Source of the DNA: Paludibacter sp. 47-17
Lineage (GTDB): Bacteria; Bacteroidota; Bacteroidia; Bacteroidales; Paludibacteraceae
Length of the DNA stretch: 54,897 nt
NCBI GenBank assembly: GCA_001898935.1
Contig: MKVT01000031.1
Location: forward strand, 1-54,897
Reading direction: 5' to 3'
Shown: positions 48,127-54,897 of the stretch, piece after piece
Numbering within the stretch: the stretch's first letter is position 1
How the letters are laid out: each line of letters opens with the position of its first letter
Translations under genes and position numbers: made by a program
The notes under the pieces: model-generated
What the model was told of the DNA's origin: nothing
Seen by the model: the letters and a program-made list of their open reading frames with translations, nothing else
The model's database searches: none

Positions 48127-49300
48127 ATCCGATTGTATTGGATCCCTTGCGCGGATCGTGGTACCGGCGAGCCGACGGGTGCAGCCAGAACTGTGCATCG
48201 TTCCACGAGCCGCCTTTGTAAACACGGGCATTGGGGATACGGTGATAATCGGGCAGGAAGGTGTCGAGCACGTCGACGCTGTCGATGCGGTTGAGGTTGC
48301 CGCGGGTGGTAAACTGATCGTACACCCATTCGTTCACGTTACCGGCCATATTATACAGGCCCAGATCGTTGGGTACGTTGGCGTTTACAGGTACGGTACG
48401 CGAAAACACGTCCACGCGGCTGCCCGATTCGTTGGAGCGGTTGTAATGTGCTTTCAGTTGTGCCCGCTGTACGGCGGTGAGCTTGTCGATAGGAAGCGGG
48501 TTCCAGGGGTAGGCATACACTTTATTGGCGGGATCGGAGGGTTTGCGGGCATAGGCTGCATATTCCCATTCGGCCTCGGAGGGGAGGCGGAAGCTGACGA
48601 ACATGCCGGTATAGTTGCGCGATTGGTACTGATTATCGGCACTGAAAAAACGCTCGGATGAAAAAACGGCATTTTCAACCTCGTCCAGCGTAGTAAGCAT
48701 TGCGATCGCATTGAAATCGGGTGCGGGAAGCACTCCGGCCTTCACGAGCAACAGTTCGTTCACCCGGTCGGTGCGCCACTTGCAATAGGCGGCGGCCTGT
48801 TCCCAGCTGATACACACCACCGGGTACTGATCGTAGGACGGGTGGGTGAAATAATCGACCATAAAAGGCTCGTTGTCGCCCATGCCTGCACGCCAGGCAT
48901 TCATGTCGGGGCGGGCCGCTTCAATCTTTTCGGGTGCTACTTTGCCATATACCGCCGTAAGCCAGGCGATGTATTCGCGCCAGTCGATGTTGCGGATTTC
49001 GTGTTTATCCATATAGAAACTGTTCACCGATAGCGTTTTGCGGGTGTTCAGTTCGTTGGGCCTTGCGCGGTGCGTAGCTGTTTCGTAGTCCTCGGTATCG
49101 TCGATGGTAAACGAGCCGCCCTGGATGAGCACCATGCCCGGAGGGGTGAGTGTCGCCGGCGAAGGTCCCCGGAAAGCATTGCCGGCTTTGAAATTATAGT
49201 TCCAACCGGTAACCTGGCTCACACGGCCTCCTGTTCCGGCACAGGCCACGAGGGCCATCGAAAGTGCAAAAAGAATTCCTATTCTGATGGTAGGCATCAT
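48095..49300 (-). CDS. SUMF1-domain lipoprotein, GldJ/GldK-like (T9SS/gliding)
   Basis: Lipoprotein (lipobox ALVAC near residue 20) with a formylglycine-generating-enzyme-like domain from PPGMVLIQGGSFTI to GGSWNDAQFWLHPSARRYHDP and GFRCAM. The stretch WREYIAWLTAVYG, then YDQYPVVCISWEQAAAYCKW and RTDRVNELLL, is like GldJ; GldJ/GldK (PorK) are outer-membrane lipoproteins of the T9SS and gliding machinery and are not thought to act as enzymes. At 401 residues it is shorter than the Flavobacterium proteins I recall. That it lies alone, not in a porP-K-L-M-N cluster, favours GldJ. The several T9SS-tailed proteins in the window fit a cell with this machinery. Confidence 0.75.
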   Translation of the reverse strand: MMPTIRIGILFALSMALVACAGTGGRVSQVTGWNYNFKAGNAFRGPSPATLTPPGMVLIQGGSFTIDDTEDYETATHRARPNELNTRKTLSVNSFYMDKHEIRNIDWREYIAWLTAVYGKVAPEKIEAARPDMNAWRAGMGDNEPFMVDYFTHPSYDQYPVVCISWEQAAAYCKWRTDRVNELLLVKAGVLPAPDFNAIAMLTTLDEVENAVFSSERFFSADNQYQSRNYTGMFVSFRLPSEAEWEYAAYARKPSDPANKVYAYPWNPLPIDKLTAVQRAQLKAHYNRSNESGSRVDVFSRTVPVNANVPNDLGLYNMAGNVNEWVYDQFTTRGNLNRIDSVDVLDTFLPDYHRIPNARVYKGGSWNDAQFWLHPSARRYHDPRKGSNTIGFRCAMSIVQR

Positions 49301-49334
49301 ACAACTGTCTGCTTAATTGATTGAACAATCTCCG

Positions 49335-49342
49335 CAAAATTA
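49335..49342 (-). promoter_or_regulatory. -7 box for the GldJ/GldK-like gene
   Basis: Minus strand reads TAATTTTG (TAnnTTTG), 34 bp before the ATG. No -33 TTTG at normal spacing. Confidence 0.4.
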
Positions 49343-49416
49343 ATTAATTTCTGCCGGAGAGCGCTAAAATATCAGCAAAATAACGGTTGAAATCCCGTTT
49401 TCGTATAATATTTTCT

Positions 49417-49424
49417 TATTTTTG
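49417..49424 (+). promoter_or_regulatory. -7 box for folP-cdaA; decides the folP start
   Basis: TATTTTTG at 49417-49424. A TTG at 49422 could extend the folP frame, but it lies inside this box, so transcription would start after it; ATG 49446 is then the start. Confidence 0.55.
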
Positions 49425-49445
49425 CGCTGTTTATGCTCAAAACAA

Positions 49446-50306
49446 ATGAAAACTGAAGTATCGAGTCTTTTTCTGAAATTGAATCAACGCCTCTACGACC
49501 TGCGCAAGCCGGTGGTGATGGGTATCGTAAACGTAACGCCCGATTCGTTTTTCAGTCTGAGCCGGTTTAAGATGGGCAGGAGCCTGCTCAACCAGGTGGA
49601 GCAGCAGATTGCCGACGGCGCCACCATGATCGATGTCGGCGGATATTCGACCCGTCCGCAGGCTGCCCCGGTAAGTTCCGAAGAGGAATTGCGCCGCATC
49701 GCCGAACCTATCGAACTCATCCGGAAGAAATTTCCGGATATTCCTGTTTCGGTCGATACCTTTCGGTCGGAAGTGGCGCGTGCGGTAGTGGAGCATTATG
49801 GAGTGGCCATGATCAATGATGTGAGCGGCGGCACGCTCGACCCCCGGATGTTCGAAACGGTGGCCGCGTTGGGTGTTGCCTATGTGCTGATGCATACGAA
49901 GGGAACTCCGCAAAATATGCATACCCTGACCGAATACGATGCGCTCCTGCCCGATGTGATTCATTTTCTGGAGAAGCGGGTGGCGCAGTTGCATTTACTG
50001 GGAGTGAACGATGTGGTGATCGATCCGGGCTTTGGCTTTGCAAAGACCCTGGAGCAAAATTACGAATTGCTGCATAAACTGGACTATTTCAAAGAAATTG
50101 AAGTACCGCTGTTGGTGGGGGTGTCGCGTAAATCGATGATTTATAAATTGCTCGAAACAACCCCCGAGGCTGCCCTCAATGGCACAACGGCTGTTCATAT
50201 GCTGGCACTGATGGGGGGAGCCTCCATCCTGCGCGTTCACGATGTAAAAGAAGCCATGGAAGCCATTAAAATATTTAATGCCTGGCAACAGGCAGCTAAC
50301 CATTGA
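49446..50306 (+). CDS. folP: Dihydropteroate synthase
   Basis: Joins 6-hydroxymethyl-7,8-dihydropterin pyrophosphate with p-aminobenzoate to make dihydropteroate in folate synthesis; target of sulfonamides. TIM-barrel motifs in order: MGIVNVTPDSFF, MIDVGGYSTRP, DTFRSEVARA, INDVSGGTLD, LMHTKGTPQNM, VIDPGFGFAKTLEQN, LVGVSRKSM and the end RVHDVKEA. 286 residues is standard. The cdaA ATG follows the stop by 11 bp, and the folP-cdaA order is common in Bacteroidota. Confidence 0.96.
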   Translation: MKTEVSSLFLKLNQRLYDLRKPVVMGIVNVTPDSFFSLSRFKMGRSLLNQVEQQIADGATMIDVGGYSTRPQAAPVSSEEELRRIAEPIELIRKKFPDIPVSVDTFRSEVARAVVEHYGVAMINDVSGGTLDPRMFETVAALGVAYVLMHTKGTPQNMHTLTEYDALLPDVIHFLEKRVAQLHLLGVNDVVIDPGFGFAKTLEQNYELLHKLDYFKEIEVPLLVGVSRKSMIYKLLETTPEAALNGTTAVHMLALMGGASILRVHDVKEAMEAIKIFNAWQQAANH

Positions 50307-50317
50307 TTTACCCGCGT

Positions 50318-51103
50318 ATGGATTTTCATATCGGACTAAAAGATATCATCGACATCATTCTGGTTGCCATCCTGCTGTACCAGCTGTTCAGGCTGTTGCG
50401 CCGCAGCGGTGCGCTCAATGTTTTTTTCGGCATCATGTCGTTTGTAATCGTCTGGTTTCTGGTGTCGTACGTATTCAAAATGGACCTGCTGGGAGGAATT
50501 CTCGACCGGGTGGTAAGCGTGGGAGCCTTTGCTTTAATCGTGCTTTTTCAGGAAGAAATAAAACGCTTTTTCATGAAACTCGGCTCGCGCAGGGAGCTCA
50601 TGATTGCATCGTTTTTCAGGCGGTTTTTCAACAACAGCAACGATGAATCGGAAAAAACCGACTATAATATTGTTCAAATCGTGCTGGCCTGCCGCAGTTT
50701 ATCGAAGCGCCAGATGGGCGGGCTCATCGTTATCGGCCGCAACAATTCGCTCGAAGGGCATATCAATACCGGTGAAAGACTCGATGCCGCCATCAACTCA
50801 CGCCTGATCGAAAGCATCTTTTTTAAAAACAGCCCGCTCCACGATGGAGCTATGATCATTGCCGGCAACCGCATCCAGGCAGCCGGTTGCATCATCCCGG
50901 TATCCAAAAACCAGGAAATCCCCCGCCGCCTCGGGCTCCGTCACCGCTCCGCCCTCGGTGTTACCGAACATACCGACGCCATTGCCATCATCGTTTCCGA
51001 AGAAACCGGCCGTATTTCGTATGCCATCAACGGCGAACTTACGATTAATGTAAAGGCAGAGGAGCTGGAAGCGTTCCTGTCGAAAAACATGAATTCGAAT
51101 TAA
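50318..51103 (+). CDS. cdaA: Diadenylate cyclase CdaA (c-di-AMP synthase)
   Basis: Makes c-di-AMP from two ATP; c-di-AMP controls potassium and osmotic balance and cell-wall state. Three N-terminal TM segments (about 8-75), then the DAC domain with both key motifs: Asp176-Gly-Ala in HDGAMIIAG and Arg208-His-Arg in RHRSALGVTE. ATG 50318 chosen; a TTG at 50303 overlaps the folP stop and adds five residues. About 261 residues. Co-transcribed with folP. Confidence 0.95.
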   Translation: MDFHIGLKDIIDIILVAILLYQLFRLLRRSGALNVFFGIMSFVIVWFLVSYVFKMDLLGGILDRVVSVGAFALIVLFQEEIKRFFMKLGSRRELMIASFFRRFFNNSNDESEKTDYNIVQIVLACRSLSKRQMGGLIVIGRNNSLEGHINTGERLDAAINSRLIESIFFKNSPLHDGAMIIAGNRIQAAGCIIPVSKNQEIPRRLGLRHRSALGVTEHTDAIAIIVSEETGRISYAINGELTINVKAEELEAFLSKNMNSN

Positions 51104-51296
51104 TACTTTCAACCTTGAAGACATCCTTCGTTAACACTGTTTATGCCCATATTATCCTCACCTGCACATCTGCCAGGCTGCCATCCACGAAAGTGTATAC
51201 AATCCGCTTGAAAAGGTTCGGCTGGTTGAAGAAGATTAATAGAATAAAACACTAGGACATAAAAGCCGTTCCAGAAGGAATGAAATCCTCGTATTG
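51104..51296. other. Intergenic stretch, no gene recognised
   Basis: About 190 bp after cdaA. A stretch of about 30 open codons on the plus strand from near 51143 ends in TAA near 51240, with no start or recognisable motif. No RNA gene or clear terminator. It may be worn-down coding sequence. Confidence 0.4.
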
Positions 51297-51563
51297 TTAA
51301 CCACAGAAGGTGTAATGTTTAAATAAGCAGGTGTAACTACCGGTGACATTGCTGTATGTTTGGTCAGTGAGGGTGTAAAACACAGTGTTGGAAGGAGATA
51401 GTTGAAGTGAGAAGGAGGACTGTCTTTTTATTTTTTCACATTGTTTCCCCAAATGACGATAGGAGTATTTAATCATACCGATGCTTGGAGCAAAATAAGT
51501 GTTATGTGAAGCTTTGATCGTGTCGGTTACAGCACCCACCTTATTATGATACTCAAAAGTTCT
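51297..51563 (-). pseudogene. Possible gene remnant cut at the CRISPR trailer end
   Basis: Minus-strand frame of about 85 codons reading RTFEYHNKVGAVTDT, then HNTYFAPSIGMIKYSYRH, and ending at 51297. The phrase with an aromatic residue, AP, GM, K, Y is like the conserved C-terminal part of some Bacteroidota lipoproteins (from memory, weak). There is no ATG or signal peptide, and the frame meets a TAA right where the degenerate CRISPR repeat begins, so the 5' part appears lost. Confidence 0.35.
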
Positions 51564-53855
51564 AATTTACCTTCTGAGTTTTGGTTATTCCGCTGACCAA
51601 CGTTTGGCAGCTTTGCAGTCTTAATCCTTGTTTTACTGGAATTTACCTTCTGAGTGGAGTTTGGCAACTCCGAGTGGGAAAGATATTATAGGTCTTAATC
51701 CTTGTTTTACTGGAATTTACCTTCTGAGAATTTTTCCAATTACCCTGCTACCTGCAGTGGGATGTCTTAATCCTTGTTTTACTGGAATTTACCTTCTGAG
51801 TAAAAAAGCAGAAGTAGCTAACGCAGAACGACCTGTAGTCTTAATCCTTGTTTTACTGGAATTTACCTTCTGAGTCTACATGATAACAAGATAACAGGGA
51901 TAACCCCAAATAAGTCTTAATCCTTGTTTTACTGGAATTTACCTTCTGAGTGTCAGAGAGAATTTTTTCGAGTTTATATGCTCGCAGTCTTAATCCTTGT
52001 TTTACTGGAATTTACCTTCTGAGGCCGCAAACGTCTTGAGAAAGATCAAAACGGCAATAGTCTTAATCCTTGTTTTACTGGAATTTACCTTCTGAGATAC
52101 AGATGTATATAGAGAAGTATAAAGAACACATAGTCTTAATCCTTGTTTTACTGGAATTTACCTTCTGAGACGGCCAAAAATTATGACGCATACGGAATTG
52201 AATTCAATGTCTTAATCCTTGTTTTACTGGAATTTACCTTCTGAGAAAATATTGCTTAGTGCAATTGGTGGAGCTGGTAAAGTCTTAATCCTTGTTTTAC
52301 TGGAATTTACCTTCTGAGTCAATTCTTTATAAAAGAAGTGCTTTATCAAGCGGAGTCTTAATCCTTGTTTTACTGGAATTTACCTTCTGAGCAAACCTTA
52401 TTGCGCTAACCGATGCAGATTCGAACGTCTTAATCCTTGTTTTACTGGAATTTACCTTCTGAGATAAGCTGTTTACACCAAAAAAGAAACCGGGTGAGGG
52501 TCTTAATCCTTGTTTTACTGGAATTTACCTTCTGAGATACTCTCAGGCGTTATATGGATTTATATTGTGAATGTCTTAATCCTTGTTTTACTGGAATTTA
52601 CCTTCTGAGCGGTAAACCTGTTATCGCTGAAACATGGTACACACGGTCTTAATCCTTGTTTTACTGGAATTTACCTTCTGAGATGGCTTGAGGCTCGTAT
52701 GTATCATTGCGAACAAGAGGTCTTAATCCTTGTTTTACTGGAATTTACCTTCTGAGAGTTGTATTCCCGTTATACTAGACAATCAAAGAAGGGTCTTAAT
52801 CCTTGTTTTACTGGAATTTACCTTCTGAGAGGCAACCTCGGTATCGTTCTGGGTAAAGTTCATTGCGTCTTAATCCTTGTTTTACTGGAATTTACCTTCT
52901 GAGTTTGGTAAAAACCTACACTTTGGAATCCTACATCAAGTCTTAATCCTTGTTTTACTGGAATTTACCTTCTGAGCGCTCAAAAATTGATTTCAGAATT
53001 AACAGAGATTGTCTTAATCCTTGTTTTACTGGAATTTACCTTCTGAGAAGATGACAATACATTCATCACTCTTGATGGAGAAATGTCTTAATCCTTGTTT
53101 TACTGGAATTTACCTTCTGAGCGGAAACATCGATATCGCATTATAACAAATAAAAATTGTCTTAATCCTTGTTTTACTGGAATTTACCTTCTGAGTGGCA
53201 AAAACTATTAACTATTCGTCGGAAGTATTGGATGTCTTAATCCTTGTTTTACTGGAATTTACCTTCTGAGAAAAACGAAACAGTCAATTAGAATTCATCC
53301 TATGAGTCTTAATCCTTGTTTTACTGGAATTTACCTTCTGAGCCTGCATAGTTGGATGTGAGTGTTTTAAAAAAAATGTCTTAATCCTTGTTTTACTGGA
53401 ATTTACCTTCTGAGAGTCCTTTGTCGGGCACTATTATTCGGTTTGATCCTGGTCTTAATCCTTGTTTTACTGGAATTTACCTTCTGAGTGGGGGAGAGAG
53501 TATTTGTTGCTCCCCCTTACCGTCAGTCTTAATCCTTGTTTTACTGGAATTTACCTTCTGAGTTAGTTACTTCTAAATTTCGTAGCTCTCGTAGAGCACC
53601 AGTCTTAATCCTTGTTTTACTGGAATTTACCTTCTGAGGAGAGATTTTTTATAAGCTGGAATGCTTTGTGGGGTCTTAATCCTTGTTTTACTGGAATTTA
53701 CCTTCTGAGAATTCTTTCTGTTAACGAAAATTACAAACCTGCCGAGTCTTAATCCTTGTTTTACTGGAATTTACCTTCTGAGAAAGAGAAATAAACAGGT
53801 TCATAAAAAGAGAATGGTGTCTTAATCCTTGTTTTACTGGAATTTACCTTCTGAG
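51564..53855 (-). CRISPR. CRISPR array, 31 identical 37-bp repeats plus a degenerate terminal repeat
   Basis: Read by hand, full repeats begin at 51618, 51692, 51764, 51838 and so on to 53819-53855; all look identical. Plus strand starts GTCTTAATCC and ends ACCTTCTGAG. The 30 spacers between them are 34-39 bp, mostly 36-37. A further 39-bp spacer separates the first from a degenerate copy keeping only its last 15 bases (51564-51578). Read on the minus strand the repeat ends GGATTAAGAC, so an 8-nt handle ATTAAGAC like the Cas6-made ATTGAAAC handle. The degenerate copy at the left, and a leader with promoter at the right, both say transcription runs leftward. The repeat has little self-pairing. 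Class 1, type III or I-B, is likely; no cas gene is in the window. Confidence 0.97.
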
Positions 53856-53955
53856 AGTAAGAATAATTAATCTATAATAAATCAAACACTTAGGCAGAAA
53901 GATTAGCTGATTTTGTCAACACTTTTACAAAAACAGCGATGGTTTTTTCGGGTTG
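53856..53955 (-). other. CRISPR leader
   Basis: About 100 bp of A+T-rich sequence between the promoter and the first-transcribed repeat. No ORF. New spacers would be added at its 53855 edge. Confidence 0.75.
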
Positions 53956-53987
53956 CAAAGATAGTATATTAATTTTAATATGTCAAA
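53956..53987 (-). promoter_or_regulatory. CRISPR leader promoter
   Basis: On the minus strand TTTG (53987-53984), 20 bp, TATCTTTG (53963-53956): a full Bacteroidota -33/-7 promoter pointing into the array. Its -33 box lies about 27 bp after the stop of the TPR gene, so the array has its own start. Confidence 0.8.
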
Positions 53988-54014
53988 GAACGCATTGTTG
54001 ATGGGTCAAAAAAA

Positions 54015-54897
54015 TTATTCAACGAATTTTAGTTTTTTTGCTTTGATGCCTTTTGGAGTATCAGTTGTCTGAAATGTTACTTTCTGACCGATATTTAATC
54101 GTTGATATCCGGGATGGTGATTCGGTAAAAAAAAGTAAATAGTTACACCATCATCAATGTTTATGAATCCGTCAGTGCCATGTTCCTTTGCAGCAAGCAA
54201 CTTTACAATGGTTCCTTTTTTTATGTCTCGGTTCAATGGTTTATTGATTTTGTTTCCATTCCAATAAAACGTCAGTTCGTTTTTTAAAGTTTCTTTTTTA
54301 AAATCAGTCTTCCACTTGCCTGCATTCAGTTTTTCAATTTTTTGGGTTAGCACAGTATTTTCCTTCCAGTTTTCTGCCTCTCGTATGGCTCTCACCAGCA
54401 AATAATGCTTCAGCGCCAGATCGTATTCTCCACTACAATATAAAATGTCGCCTAGTAGCGCGATTAATTCTACTTTGAAGTTGATGGGACCTGCTGAACT
54501 AGCTGCCTTTTTTGCCATTTCCAGGGCTTTGTGATTATTCCCTTTGTTGAAATAACATTCAGCTAATTCGTGAAATAAAAACCAGTCGTGTTTTTCAGAT
54601 GTAATCATTTCATAGGTTTCAATGGCTTTGTCGTAAATTTTTTGTCGGTAGTAACATTGTGCAATTCGTCTAAAAAACCAGATATTATTGTGGTAATGCA
54701 TATTTTTTACCTTATTTAATGCCTCTGTACATACTGCTATGCATGCCTCGTAAGAGGACAATTCAAAAAGTGTTTTGCTATACTGGGCATACCATTCTTC
54801 ACGTGGCGATGCTAACTCTTTTTCATGTTTATGTGTTGAATTTGTTATGTGAATCTTAAAACTACTATCGGACAAATTCTCTGGATTGATGCACTCA
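54015..54897 (-). CDS. TPR protein with C-terminal cold-shock-like domain, 5' end outside window
   Basis: Coding continues past the right edge (frame open to 54897); a TTG at 54875 is not a convincing start. Visible part is about 294 residues. TPR-like helical repeats fill roughly its first 170 residues (AIAVCTEALNKV-like turns, RRIAQCYYRQKIYDKAIETYEMI, ELAECYFNKGNNHKALEMAKKA, GDILYCSGEYDLALKHYLLV). The C-terminal 65 residues are a cold-shock/OB-type fold: KGTIVKLLAAKEHG, GFINIDDGVTIYFF, LNIGQKVTFQTTD, PKGIKAKKLKFVE. It should bind RNA or single-stranded DNA and a protein partner. It runs in the same direction as the CRISPR array and ends 28 bp before the leader promoter, so it may be the last gene of a cas operon; I do not know it as a named Cas protein. 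Confidence 0.75.
   Translation of the reverse strand, partial: ECINPENLSDSSFKIHITNSTHKHEKELASPREEWYAQYSKTLFELSSYEACIAVCTEALNKVKNMHYHNNIWFFRRIAQCYYRQKIYDKAIETYEMITSEKHDWFLFHELAECYFNKGNNHKALEMAKKAASSAGPINFKVELIALLGDILYCSGEYDLALKHYLLVRAIREAENWKENTVLTQKIEKLNAGKWKTDFKKETLKNELTFYWNGNKINKPLNRDIKKGTIVKLLAAKEHGTDGFINIDDGVTIYFFLPNHHPGYQRLNIGQKVTFQTTDTPKGIKAKKLKFVE

Noticed and set aside
49422-49445. TTG extension of folP
   Set aside because: The TTG lies inside the -7 promoter box and the extra residues do not match the family.
51104-51296. tRNA or small RNA after cdaA
   Set aside because: No cloverleaf arms, T-loop sequence or terminator could be made out.
51628-51873. 81-codon ORF in the CRISPR array
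   Set aside because: Made of repeat sequence translated three times (LNPCFTGIYLL); an artefact.
52246-52281. Spacer reading like a P-loop (AIGGAGK)
   Set aside because: Too short to name a target protein; kept only as part of the strand-bias observation.
51564-53855. Cas9 (type II), Cas12a (type V) or Cas13b (type VI-B) array
   Set aside because: The repeat is 37 bp with an ATTAAGAC end and no Cas12a-type TAGAT stem end or paired termini as in VI-B; II-C repeats in this phylum are usually longer. No tracr-like anti-repeat was seen nearby.

Overview
The window reads as a chromosomal segment of a member of the Bacteroidota, most likely Bacteroidales. The basis is two SusC/SusD pairs, a hybrid two-component regulator of the polysaccharide-utilisation type, C-terminal type IX secretion (T9SS) sorting tails, a GldJ/GldK-like lipoprotein, and several promoters of the Bacteroidota type (TTTG, then 19-20 bp, then TAnnTTTG). 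I saw no rRNA, tRNA or insertion sequence.

Layout. (1) 1-8799, visibly richer in G+C: the 3' part of a DPP-IV-like S9 peptidase, an S-type sulfatase, a secreted CotH-family protein, and on the minus strand a tightly packed operon of Gfo/Idh/MocA oxidoreductase, a two-TM small protein and ApbE-like flavin transferase. (2) 8869-47509, lower G+C: one large polysaccharide utilisation locus (PUL). A divergent hybrid two-component sensor/AraC regulator (HTCS) faces an operon of about 28 kb: FAS1 lipoprotein, SusC, SusD, two more FAS1 lipoproteins, SusC, SusD, a LamG protein, an alginate-lyase-family polysaccharide lyase, a non-catalytic lectin-like protein, a CotH gene broken by an in-frame stop, and a GH28-like beta-helix enzyme. 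A second promoter with the same motif layout starts a three-gene unit: GH28-like beta-helix, GH95 and GH2. (3) 47575-51103, G+C-richer housekeeping genes: GNAT acetyltransferase, convergent GldJ/GldK-like lipoprotein, then folP and cdaA (c-di-AMP synthase). (4) 51104-54897: a short degraded stretch, a CRISPR array of 31 identical 37-bp repeats plus one degenerate terminal repeat, its leader with a promoter reading leftward, and a partial TPR plus cold-shock-like gene upstream of the leader in the same direction.

How the parts may work together. The HTCS would sense a periplasmic oligosaccharide and activate the two PUL promoters, which share AACAAT-N4-CTAAAA-N17-TCTACTTTTG. The FAS1 lipoproteins and SusD proteins would bind glycan at the cell surface and SusC would import it. 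T9SS-exported lyase and lectin proteins, with GH28-like, GH95 and GH2 enzymes, would cut an acidic, fucose- or galactose-bearing polymer. The substrate is inference. The CRISPR array looks transcribed on the minus strand, and its spacers would then be mostly antisense to coding sequence, which fits an RNA-targeting class 1 (type III-like) system whose cas genes would lie beyond the right edge. Nothing here proves the type.

Most unusual items: the FAS1/SusCD arrangement, the shared promoter architecture, a lectin-like module repeated across the secreted proteins, the nonsense codon in the second CotH gene, and the TPR/cold-shock gene next to the CRISPR leader.
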